Assembly (NCBI GenBank): GCA_000697475.1
Contig: JNEU01001094.1
Location: 1 to 64,000 of the forward strand
Source: Lichtheimia corymbifera B2541
Taxonomy: Eukaryota; Mucoromycota; Mucoromycetes; Mucorales; Lichtheimiaceae
DNA: 64,000 nucleotides
Reading direction: 5' to 3'
Shown here: in pieces, positions 53,891 to 64,000 of the stretch
Numbering within the stretch: position 1 is the first letter of the stretch
Layout: every line of letters begins with the position of its first letter
Notes under the pieces: model-generated
Told to the model about the DNA's origin: nothing
Databases searched by the model: none
The model's input: only the letters and a program-made list of their open reading frames with translations
Position numbers and translations under genes: made by a program

Positions 53891-55499
53891 TTAAACCTCC
53901 TTTGTTCTTGCTGCACCTTCTCCTTTGTTTGATCCATAATGATATCGACTGATCTAGACGGCCTCATCTCCTATTTATCATTGGAGCAGTAACAGCAGCA
54001 TAATAACTACCACATGTGCTGCTAGGTTGAGTACAGCACCACCACCGTATCGGCACACGCGTCGTGAGAATCGCACCAAATATACTGTGCTCGAGTCAAC
54101 CTGGTGGAAAGATTTGTATACCTTGTGATGTTGCAACCACAGCCTTCGAAAAAAGCTGAGAGGTGTGGTGTTGTACACGCTCTTTTATTCACACACCTGC
54201 TGATAAGAAGCTTAATCTATGTGCTGCTTTATGATGGGTGTGGACATGTGTTGTGCGTTATCATCTCCCACCATCACCACTGATTTTTTCCTCGTATCGT
54301 GCCTTGTATGGCAATGACAACCTTTATTTTCGCTCTCGGATTGCTCTTCCGCTGATATCAACGCAGTTGCCTGGTTTCAAACCATGCAGGTGGCATTGCA
54401 TGCAAGAGTCTCATGTTTATGACGCGCCTTTTCAAGTGCTGCAAATGCCATCATGGTCGATCTCCTCATTGTTTCACATACAAACAATTCCCAACAACAA
54501 TGACAAAAACAGAGCTATCACCAGTTATCGCGCCATCCCATATCCCTTAAAATCCTTATTACGGATAGACAATCGCTCTTCTTTCCCATCTATCTTTGTT
54601 ATGAGGACTCGAGAAACGACCAACGCAGCTTGTAATCAAACCAGAGATATACACTGGCTGCTACTTTAACGAGGGGCATTGTTGATGATTATGCCTGTTG
54701 AGTGTGGCTGATTGATGATGCGACGCACGAGTTGTTGAAAATCTCGATTTATAGCAAGCATGGACCATCACCTGCAAGTCATTCATAAGCTAAGATACGT
54801 AAATAAAATGACCACACGAGTTGCACAACAGGTATTCTCACAAACCTCATCTTTTTCTGATGATAACCCATTGCTGCAAGAATATCGTTCTCATTACGCA
54901 AAGTCACTCTCTCTTTGATAATCTGAATCCCCTGGTTTGTTTGATGTCGTAGGCTGCTGTGCAATTACACGTGCACCTCACTGCTAAAAACGGTTATCCC
55001 GAGTGATTCTTGCTGATAAGGTACAAATGCAGTAAATGGAAGGGTGATGGATGGATGTGGGAGATGAGAACTCGAAACAATGGGGGCTGAGGCACAATTG
55101 GGTAATGTTACCTATTAACCTTTCTTTTTGACATGGGTATCACAAAGGAAACCGGATCCAATGACCGCCTTTTACAGGCAGCTAATATCATGCTGTTATA
55201 GACTCAAGATCAAGCTATCAACAAGGGTATCGGTTGCTTAAATATTATTCCACTGATATCGTTTTCCTCTGGCCAGCACTACTAGACATGGTATAAGAAA
55301 ATTTGGCTGATCTTCAAAGCTCATGGTATCCCAATCACGCTTGCAACAAGCAGCTTTACAACCAAAGTACAAACAACAATCACATTTCACCATGGAGAAA
55401 TCACTCCTACTGCATATTAATAATAGATATTCGAAATATAGCTTAAGTAAATGATTCCTGAAACAATAAAGGGGATGGGCTCAAAGCTATCAAATCGTT
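53891..55499. other. Intergenic, no gene seen
   Basis: About 1.6 kb between the MFS gene start and the P450 stop. The plus-strand frame 54238-54669 begins with a non-ATG codon and has no domain. The minus-strand frame 54779-54964 is short. The region is AT-rich with no repeats of note. Confidence 0.45.
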
Positions 55500-57664
55500 T
55501 CATTGTTGTTTGCGTGGCGTGAAGCGTATCTTGTAGGGTGCTGGTACCACAACAATGCCTGCGTTCACATATTTATCCATATCGGGACATTGAGGTTTTC
55601 CATCCGAATCCGATCCTGCCTCGATGTTGTATTTGTCAAAAATCCGCACGAGAACTGCAAACATTTCTACTTCACTCTACAAAACAAGAGTATGAGAAAA
55701 ACGATACCTAGTTACTCTACTGGGCTATTTTTCTTACCAAGTATGTACCGGGACACAAGCGTCTGTTGTCATGGTAACATAGGAGAAATGAGATACAATT
55801 GTAAGATGATAAGGATGTACAACATACCTTCCCCAGCCAAAGTTGTATTGATCGCGGTGCTCCAATTTGCCGTTGCTCAATGCTGCCATTGTTGATGTGT
55901 TTTGCATGAAACGCTCAGGAATGAACTTTTCCGGTTCAGAGTAAACATTTGGATTGAGATGAATGCCATGCATATTGCAAATGACTGGTGTTCCCTTGGG
56001 TATAAGATAATCACGGCAAACCACTACAATGAAAAGTGAGAATGTAGGTCCTATTGTTGTTGCATGTTAGAATACGTTACAATCTTGTTCCATGACGTGT
56101 GCCATGCCAAAGCTGGTGGGTGGTCTAAAACGTAAGCCTTCCTTCATGACCGACATTATATAAGGCATTTGGGAGTATTCGGAAAAGGAAGGTAGACGGC
56201 CCTCATGTTGTGCCTTGAATGTGTCAATCTCTTGTTGGATTTGGGTTTGCACGTGAGGATGATTAACGAGGATCACAAACAACCATGCAAGTGTCACCGA
56301 TGTTGTGTCTGTGCCAGCGATCACCAGATCACCTGTTTTGACAACATAATAATAAGCATAATAGGTCCCTTTTATAGACCGGTAGATTACATACTCATGA
56401 TCACCATGATATCATCATCATCCAATTCATGCTCTGCTTTGATATTATCCAATGTCTTGACAAAGCAGTTTTGATCCGTTTTACGAGCTTGTTGTACGAG
56501 GTATCGGAATAGCCGATTGCGAGTTTCTAAAAGCCTGTCGCTCTTTTGTTGCTTATTGCGTGCTTGGGAACCAAATTTCTCGAGCCAGTGGAAGATGGGC
56601 AAGAATGATGGCAAGTCATTCTCCAATCCTGCAAATCCAACATGTTCGTCAACATAATGCACAATGTCACGAAAGAGAGGATCGTCCACTGAATCAGCAC
56701 GTCGAGCAAAGCATGTGCTGAGGATGACATTGAGTGATGCGAGTTGTAAGGTTTTAAATGGATTGATGCCACCATCTTCTTTGCTCCCTGACACGAGTCG
56801 TTCTAAAAGTGTATCCGCCTCATACTCGATCATGTCGTTGAATGCATCCACCATCTTGGGAGCCAAAACCGTCAAGGCTAATGTAGAAAAGGTATACATC
56901 AATGCATGGCTGATCCTCGAAAAAGGAGTTCATGTAAACGAACCTGCTTTGCGAGTATTCCGCCAACTCTTTGTTGGATTAGCAAACACGATGCCTCTAA
57001 AAATGATACAGCCAATGCGTTTGAGTGATTCATGTATACTTAATTCGCACTTTCAATGACACATACTTGCCACCCATAGCATAAACTTGATAAATATAGG
57101 AGCCAAAAGGACGACCAGAGCCAATAGCACCATTACTGACAAAGATTTCATGTGCGATTTGCGGGTCTATGTAATCGTGTGATTCAATCAACAACATGCA
57201 CATGATGTAGTAGTCCTTTAGTATAATATATACCATCGACAATGATCCAGCGTTGTACGCCCATTTTGATTTGAATAATAGGGCCTGTTCAGATGAGTTA
57301 TGCGCGCCACATGGTAGAGGACAATGAAAATGAAATAAGGTTTATGATGGTTACCTAGCTCCTTTTGCCATTCCGTCAATTTGTGTCCAGGCATCGATCC
57401 CAGCGATAGTAAGTGGCCTTTTGTGTAAAGTGGTACTTAGCACAGCTACTCGTGGTAACGGTGTTTATGCTTACCAACATATGGATAGCTTTGCTTTGGT
57501 GTGGGGATTTCCTTGAGGACGGGAGCAGCACGGTTACTGCTGATGAGATGTCGTAGTGCATAGGCAGCAACGAATACGGCAGTTGTAGCTCCAGCAACAA
57601 CAGCTACTTGCTGACGATTACGATCAGCAGCTGTCCACACGCTATTACTAGTGAGGATCGACAT
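55500..57664 (-). CDS. Cytochrome P450 monooxygenase
   Basis: Haem-thiolate oxidase anchored in the ER. Nine or ten exons. The N-terminal anchor is 'VAVVAGATTAVFVAAYALRH'. After splicing, 'GHLLSLGSMPGHKLTEWQKE' and 'PIIQIKMGVQRWIIVDDPQI' form the early beta strands. The I-helix oxygen-binding motif is 'DLVIAGTDTTSVTLAWLF'. The K-helix ExxR is in 'VMKEGLRFRPPTS'. The PERF region is 'EPEKFIPERF'. The haem loop 'FGWGRRLCPG' is completed by an intron inside it (after 'FGWGR'). The last exon ends 'VVVPAPYKIRFTPRKQQ' at TGA 55500. About 500 residues, normal for the family. No reductase domain or biosynthetic cluster lies nearby. The P450 family number cannot be set from sequence alone. Confidence 0.93.
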
Positions 57665-58189
57665 GTGTGAAGAAAAAGAAGCGAAAGAAAGAGTGAAAAA
57701 AAGGGAGCGTGGTGCAAAGAAAGAATATAATAGCGAATGTTGTATGTGCAACCCCATGTTGCATAGTTACCAAGGCGGTGCTTTTTTTTTCTTTTGCGTC
57801 CTCTGGATTTGACCTTGGTGACACTGCTGTCATGTGCAGTTCGTTGTTGTTGGATACGTCCCGGACACAGCTCCGTCATAGTAAGAAGAGCACAACACAA
57901 CAACCCAACATTCCATGATGCGTTACAGTAAAAAAGAGATTTATCATAACAAGGGAAAGATGCTACTTGATTTGGATGGAAGCTGATCACATTTAATATA
58001 AAAGTGTGTGTGTGAGAGAGAGTGAACATGTGGTCTTGGGGATGAATGAATGATGACAACTAACAGCAGCAGCAGCAGCCTAAGCCTATCGGAACCCCAA
58101 GTTCTTTTTTTGTTAAGCGAGGATTCAAACCGAAAAAGCATTTGTCTCACTCACCCACCTATTCTCTTTTTCAATACTTGACGACTCTT
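57665..58189. promoter_or_regulatory. Shared divergent promoter region of P450 and mitoferrin
   Basis: A 525 bp spacer between the start codons of the P450 (-) and the mitoferrin-like carrier (+). It holds a (TG)n/(GA)n patch at 58003-58021 and a (CAG)n run at 58063-58079. A GATA-type iron-responsive site cannot be singled out because 'gata' occurs by chance. Bidirectional control is possible. Confidence 0.4.
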
Positions 58190-59202
58190 ATGGAAGAGGA
58201 ATATGAATCCCTCGGGTCCAATGCGACCATGACCCAGAATGCGATTGCAGGGGCTCTTGCTGGTATCGGTGAACACTGTCTAATGTATCCGATCGATTCA
58301 TACAAGGCAAGTAAAATAGGAATCGCGCTACTCAAGAGAAACAAAACAATAACACCGAGTTCAATCGTCATAGACACGCGTGCAAGTTCTTACAGCAGCG
58401 AGTCAAGTATCACTCAAAAACTGTTGGCGTGGTGTTTACTCGGTCATCCTTGGTGCTGGCCCGGCTCATGCTCTTCACTTTGCTACATTTGAATACTGCC
58501 GATCCAAGTTTGCTAGTGGGAAACACGATCTTATGGCTTCTGGAGCTGCTGGTGCGTGTGCCACCTTTGCTCATGATGCGTTGATGACTCCATTTGATGG
58601 TAAGGAAAAAACGAGGATATAAGTGAGGATATGGAAGGTTTAATTTGGTATATGTGATTATAGTGATCAAGCAACGAATGCAGCTACGAGAAACGACGTA
58701 TCGCACCGTCCGTGAATGTGCTCGCAAAGTGTACTTGAATGAAGGATGGACAGCATTTTATATTTCATTTCCCACGACGTTATCCATGTCAATTCCCTTT
58801 CAGTCTATCCAGTTTGCTACTTACGACTTTGCATTATCTCTTCTCAACCCTGCCAACAATTACGATCCTAAATCACATATGCTAGCAGGCGCACTCGCAG
58901 GCGTTGTTGCGTCTTCTATCACAACTCCTCTTGATGTCATCAAAACTCTACTCCAAACTCGTGGTTCTTCTCCCGATCCTCGGATACGGCATTGCTCGGG
59001 TTTATGGGAGGCTGCAAAGATTATTGGTGAACGCCAAGGTGCCCAAGGTTTCTTCCGTGGCTTCCGTCCACGTGTATTGACGCATATGCCAAGTACTGCT
59101 ATCAGTTGGAGCGTTTATGAATATTTCAAATGGTTCTTATCCACAACTTCCTCCTCTTCCTCCTCGCCCTCCACCACGTCAAAAACAACAACAACTCCTT
59201 GA
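58190..59202 (+). CDS. Mitoferrin-type mitochondrial iron carrier (MRS3/4-like)
   Basis: Inner-membrane carrier that brings ferrous iron into the matrix for haem and Fe-S synthesis. The first repeat '[20 protein letters not shown]' joins to '[16 protein letters not shown]' across an intron with a GC donor ('aag|gcaagt'). Then '[20 protein letters not shown]' is the mitoferrin hallmark. The second repeat is '[11 protein letters not shown]' joined to '[20 protein letters not shown]'. The third repeat '[20 protein letters not shown]' continues into 'LLQTRG' and ends '[16 protein letters not shown]'. The tail is a Ser/Thr run. Stop is TGA 59200-59202. The first repeat is short because its second half is compressed, as seen in some fungal forms. 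Identification is strong; metal specificity is inferred. Confidence 0.88.
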
Positions 59203-59435
59203 TCCTCATCATTCATCCCACCCATTTACATACATCTTCTTTTTCCTCCTCTTAGAGTATCGCTAATTTTTATATTCATCTCATTCTACCTGCACACTCA
59301 TTCTCTCCACACAATCACCACATTGTACATTATGTTGAATCATTTTTTAATGTCGCAAAAGAGAGAAAAAGAAAAAAAAAAGTTGGCGTATGTGTGTGTG
59401 TGAGTGTTGTATGTGAGCGTGTTTGTATAGCTGCA

Positions 59436-62400
59436 TTAAAGATTAAAGTGACGATCTGCAAGGAATTGTTTCAGTTGTGCAACCTGCGTTTGTGTTCGTT
59501 CTTTTTGATCCTTGAAATCTGCTGGTAATTCGAGTTTGCCGAGTGAGACATAAATCTTGCCGAGTAACATGACAGCTTCCACCAATGCGTCATCCGCTAT
59601 CTCTCGTCGTCCATCCTCGTCAATGCCAGGTTTACCGATCCATAATGCAATCTGTGATGATAATAGAATCACACTTCCTTCCACAACACTGATCAATCCC
59701 TTGATGGCTTGTGATGGTGCTTTGCTGTCAATGAACTCCTTGATAAGACCGAGAGCTGCGTTGCTGCATTCCATCATGGTACCAAATGAAGGAGGTTCAC
59801 CGACTGCGACACGTAGATTAGGACACAGGATAGTGTTGCCAAATGGCCATTCGATATCAGGTCTCTTGATGATCTTCTTCACATCGGTCAATTGGATCAA
59901 TGTGATTAAGATGTTGCGTTGGATTCGCACCGCTTTCTGCATAGTTTGCTGCATCAATCGGCTGGTCTTGACATCGGTGGTCGATGGTATTGAGGATGAT
60001 GAGGATGATGGGGTTGATGTTGACATTGATGATAATGATGACGGGACGACGAGCTCTTCTGCCAATTTACGCTCTGTGTTGTTGATTGGATACAGCTGTG
60101 CTTGGAGATGTGCAGGATGAGTGAAAAAGTAAAGATATCGCTGTAACAAGGTCAATGCGCAATCCTTGTATGCCACAAACAAGTTGGCTGTGTACGACAT
60201 GACCCGATCAAGTTGCTTGGCAAGCTCAAACATAATCATGCTCAATTGATCTACTTCTGACAATAGGCAAGATGCAAGCGATTCGGAAGGTGTCAAGCCG
60301 AGTAACGAGTCATTGGCCCCATTGGCTAGGCGGAAACATGCATCCACTTGAGGACCATAGATTTGTAAAAAGGAAACCACGTTTTGAAGCACCTTATCCG
60401 ACAGCGCACGATCTGTGTTCTTGCTCAAGGTACGCAACAAGTTGTTGAGGACACATAGCATATGACACCATACTGTATGCAATGGATTTCGTTCCACGTA
60501 TTTTTGATTGCTGTCGCCAAATCGAAGGAACATCTCGAGTTGTCCTTGTTGTAAAATAGGAGTCAGGGTATTGTGGCAGAACATCTCAAGTAGGCCACTC
60601 TCCATAAGCACCGTGGCTGTCTCGGGCATTCCTGACAATACGAGAAGCAGGTAGCATCCATCTTCTGCATAAGGCGAAATGTTCAGATTGCTGTGTCCAT
60701 CAAATTGCCTACAATATCAAGGATGAGTATATATCACAATAGGATTGTTTAAATGCATGAACATACTTGTTGATCTCGCTAATCATCAAATCAATGCCAC
60801 CATAGATAAGCTTGAGTAAGGAGGGAATGGTATCGTATCGGCGGAAAGTAGCCAACCATTGGTCTGACGATATGGGATAGCTTGGATTGATCAATTCAAT
60901 GATAAGTGCAATGCACACACTCATATCCTTGGCGCACTCTTCATCGGACGTATCACGTGCTGTTTTGTACACCAACATTTGGAAACATTCGCATGCCACC
61001 TCGATAAGATCAGAAAGCAATTTCTTGAGTCGCTCAGCATTACGTTGCTTGAAATCAGACATGGGATCAAATGATTTGCGTAGAGAGCGTAAAGGTATCA
61101 GAATGGATTCAAGCACAGGTCGATGATAAGCAACAGGTACAAGCTCGCTGACACTCTTGATGAGAGCAAAGTTTTGGCGCTGCAGCAAACCACTATAAGT
61201 CTCCAAGAGGCTGAAGCACTTTTCAGCAAAGTCCATCTTGACATTGCGTTCCAAAGGCACGTTGCAGTTCGCGCGAATCCAATCTTCCGTCAAACCTCGT
61301 ATCAATTCCAATTGCACGCTGTATGTTGTAAGGCTAACACCATCCATACGCTCGTCTGCTAATGCGTCCCGCGTCAGTGCCGTCAAAAAGTCGAACAAGC
61401 TGGCTGCACGTAATCCACTAGACTTGTTGCTGCCGTTCCAAAGGACATCGCTCACGTGACATGAACAGGCTTCAATGAACACCTTGAAGGATCGTAGCAT
61501 GACAATTTCAGTATCCACCAAAGACCAGTTGTGATTGGTTGCACACAAATCAAGCAAGAATCGACGTCCTGCATCAGTCACCTTGCGTACTCGCCATACA
61601 GCAGGGGTTACAATAGCATCCTCATCATGGATATCGACATTGTGTTCTTTGGATATGACATCGATCAAGGGTTGTACTCGTGCGTCGGCAATGCGTAAAT
61701 CGTACAAATAAGAATCACCATACTGCTTGGGCTCGCCTGATTCATCGTCATCGCCAAAACCCACTGTACCCACCGTGTACAATAAGCTGTCAGGTGCTCG
61801 TTGGATACCAACTGACTCAAGGAAGGCTTGGGCATCCTTTTTGACAGAATCGGCAAGTTCTTCATCAAAGCTGTTCTTTGCAAAAGTCTCACGCATGAAT
61901 TGAAGCTTGTTGGGATCGTTCATCTTGGCGAGTTGATTCTTGAGTCCAGCAGGTAACTTGTCAGTGATGGATCCCTTGTTGGTGCCTGCTGTCAAGTGGA
62001 TTTCGAAAGCCATAATGCGCATCACAAAGGCTTTGCTGATATTGAGACAACATATCCGTCGCACAGCTTCATTGCCATTGGAAATTGTGACATTGCGAAG
62101 ATCACCCTCCTCCACTTGGTCAATAACATCATGTCCCTTTTCAAACACCAAGGAGCCTCGACCAGGATGTTCCATACGGCTTGGATTCAAAAGAATCTTG
62201 CCGAGTGCATCCCACAATGCACTATCGCTACGTGTACGTTGGACCAACATGTAATGATCAAAAGCCGTTTGCCAAAAAGTAGCCAAGAAACGAAGCACAT
62301 TGGATAACACGGTGGGTTTCTCCATGGATAGCATCTCCCAGTGACCCAATAAATCGACAGCTGCACGAATGGCTGATTCCGTTGCAGGGGCTGTACCCGT

Positions 62401-64000
62401 ATTCTGCTGTTGTTGCTTCTTTTGTTCCTCCAACAGTTTGACAGCTATAATTCAATCATGTTAGTTTCAAAGACGGGGATGATATCAATACAAAAAAGTA
62501 CTAACCTGACTTTGGACTTGGCATAATATATTCTCCACATTCCAAGAATAAGATGGCCAAACTTGGCTGTGTTTCCATCAAGAGTGTAATCATCTGCCAA
62601 ATCGATGCCAATAGTCGTTCTTGTTGGAATTGATCTTGTGCAATGCTCAAATAAGTCCGAATGATCTCTTGTGCTTGATCCTTGTCGCCCAAATGTCGCA
62701 CAATATTGGGAGGTACTTGCCATGCAGAGATGTTACGGCAAAGCAAAGTGACGATATCAGTGGCGAGAATAGCGAGCACCGTGTTGTGTTGATAATAAAT
62801 ATGCTTGGTGAGTCGTAACAAAAAGTCAGGACCGGTCGCATCACCCGTTGTGCGCTCGAGCATGAGACGTTCCAAGGTGCTTTCATGTGATGCCTTTCCA
62901 CTCTGCACAACCTCCAATCTTTGGCGCAACAACAACTTGATAAACACCATTGTCAACTCGGTCAACTTTTGAGCACGTTCAGCTTCCTTGGGACGACCCG
63001 CGTGATATAACTTGTCAGCTTGTTTTGCTCCATGGCACACCGTGTCAAGTAAAGGTGCAACGTGATAAATACCACCATCGTATAAAAAGTTGTTGATGAT
63101 GCCTTGTCGAAGACGTTCCAATGAAAGACCATTGTTGCTATTGGTGTCTTTGAAGTACTGCACAATTTCAATGAACGTGTTGAGCACCTTGATGCCGATC
63201 AAGAATCGCTGTGAAAGATACTTGTAGCGCCAACCAGCATAAGATGGGAACACGTCAAGCATCATATATCTCAAACAAAGGAACAGTGTCGCTGTCTTGC
63301 ATTGCTTGCTTGTTGTCGTTTGTTCATCATCCATCCACCAAGTCGCCTGGACATCCTTGATTAAAGCTGATACGAGATCCAAGAATGCTAATAGCAATGA
63401 ATAACGACCCGTCGTGCATTCCATCTTGTTGACAATGTTTTGGATTTGACAAGCGGGATCGGTGGAAACGCTGGTTGAGAATTGAGGTGCATAATGATAG
63501 CTGGCATTGGGTCGAGGAAGAATGGGTGCTGTTTCCAAATAAGACCAGATCTCATTGCGATAAAATGGTAAGAGGCTGGTGATACATCGCAAAGCATAGG
63601 TGATCGTCATGATAGGCCAAGGTCGAATCGAACATCCTCGAGAAAGAATCTCACATAAGAGTGCGACCAAGATGGGTGGTTGACCAGGTTGACTAGGCTT
63701 CGCCCGACACACTTGTTCGATATGATTCACCAATTGTGGACCAAGGGATGGGTTGTTGTGCAAGAGCTTGTTGATCAATTCGAGAATGCTGTTGACCACC
63801 TCAATATTCTTTCCTGCAAGATCATCGCCATGTTCAATATCATTGGGAGATTGTGGATTCTGTTGTAAAAAGGCAGCGAGTACACCAATCAACAATTGCC
63901 AGCCGGGACAATCGATACGCCATTCAACCACTCGTTTCTCGTCAGATTGTGAAATCAAAGTACCCTGCAAACCAGATGGCAATGAAAATCCCTTGGCAAC
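59436..64000 (-). CDS. NUP188: Nup188-like inner-ring nucleoporin, 5' end outside the window
   Basis: Large helical scaffold nucleoporin of the inner pore ring. Three exons are visible: 62509-64000, about 60768-62445 and 59436-60710. The gene runs off the right edge in frame ('VAKGFSLPSGLQGTLISQSD'), so the N-terminal part is missing. The visible 1,490 or so residues include the SH3-like insert 'EKRVVEWRIDCPGWQLLIGV', the conserved 'DVFPSYAGWRYKYLSQRFLI' helix, and long alpha-solenoid repeats to 'QTQVAQLKQFLADRHFNL' at the stop 59436-59438. Joins restore 'SPKSAVKLLEEQKK' and 'EINKQFDGHSNLNISPYAED'. Family choice between Nup188 and Nup192/Nup205 rests on the SH3-like insert and is made by eye. 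Confidence 0.8.

Noticed and set aside
54238..54669. A 143-codon plus-strand frame between the MFS and P450 genes
   Set aside because: It starts at a non-ATG codon, lacks any domain, and has composition like surrounding non-coding DNA.
58190..59202. Frameshift or missing segment in the first mitoferrin repeat
   Set aside because: The apparent break disappears when a GC-AG intron is allowed, giving continuous '[12 protein letters not shown]'.

Overview
The window is eukaryotic and reads as a fungal chromosome. Genes are short and cut by many 45-80 bp introns with GT..AG borders. Intergenic spaces are short on one side of the window and repeat-rich in the middle. The gene set (SPT3, zuotin, POP7, RIB3, a Zn2Cys6-PAS factor, an SFC1-type carrier) is fungal. 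The zinc-knuckle retroelement ORF and general gene style point to an early-diverging filamentous fungus such as Mucorales. That placement is inference and no marker gene here settles it.

1-40 kb is mostly ordinary housekeeping sequence. In order: a diverged repeat fragment (0.28-1.1 kb), a THUMP tRNA methyltransferase, pantothenate kinase, succinate/fumarate carrier (-), zuotin and a convergent voltage-sensor-only membrane protein (-), a Zn2Cys6-PAS transcription factor, ribose-5-phosphate isomerase, histone H1 (-), a PH-domain protein (-), an F-box-like protein, a sugar transporter, a small hydrophilic protein (-), a rhodanese-like/methyltransferase fusion, DHBP synthase, a 15-exon repeat protein (-), a Nup82/Nup88 nucleoporin, a START-like membrane protein (-), SPT3, POP7 (-) and an I9-type peptidase inhibitor.

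40.6-50 kb is an accessory island. Its core is a 5.8 kb giant inverted repeat, symmetric about 44.18 kb, built of nested foldback modules of about 330 bp. A 1.34 kb poly(A)-tailed zinc-knuckle retroelement has inserted into the left arm, with a 13 bp target-site duplication. The right arm keeps the unoccupied site. Only weak, unrecognised ORFs follow up to 50 kb.

50-64 kb returns to ordinary genes: a G-protein alpha subunit (-), an MFS_1-like transporter (-), a cytochrome P450 (-), a divergently placed mitoferrin (+), and the 3' two-thirds or so of a Nup188-like nucleoporin (-) running off the right edge.

The most unusual items are the repeat protein at 28.2-31.5 kb, where each 39-residue repeat is its own 117 bp phase-0 exon (twelve repeat exons in a row), and the giant foldback with its nested retroelement. 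The carrier, isomerase, kinase and riboflavin genes serve separate central-metabolism pathways. I see no gene cluster that works as one pathway.
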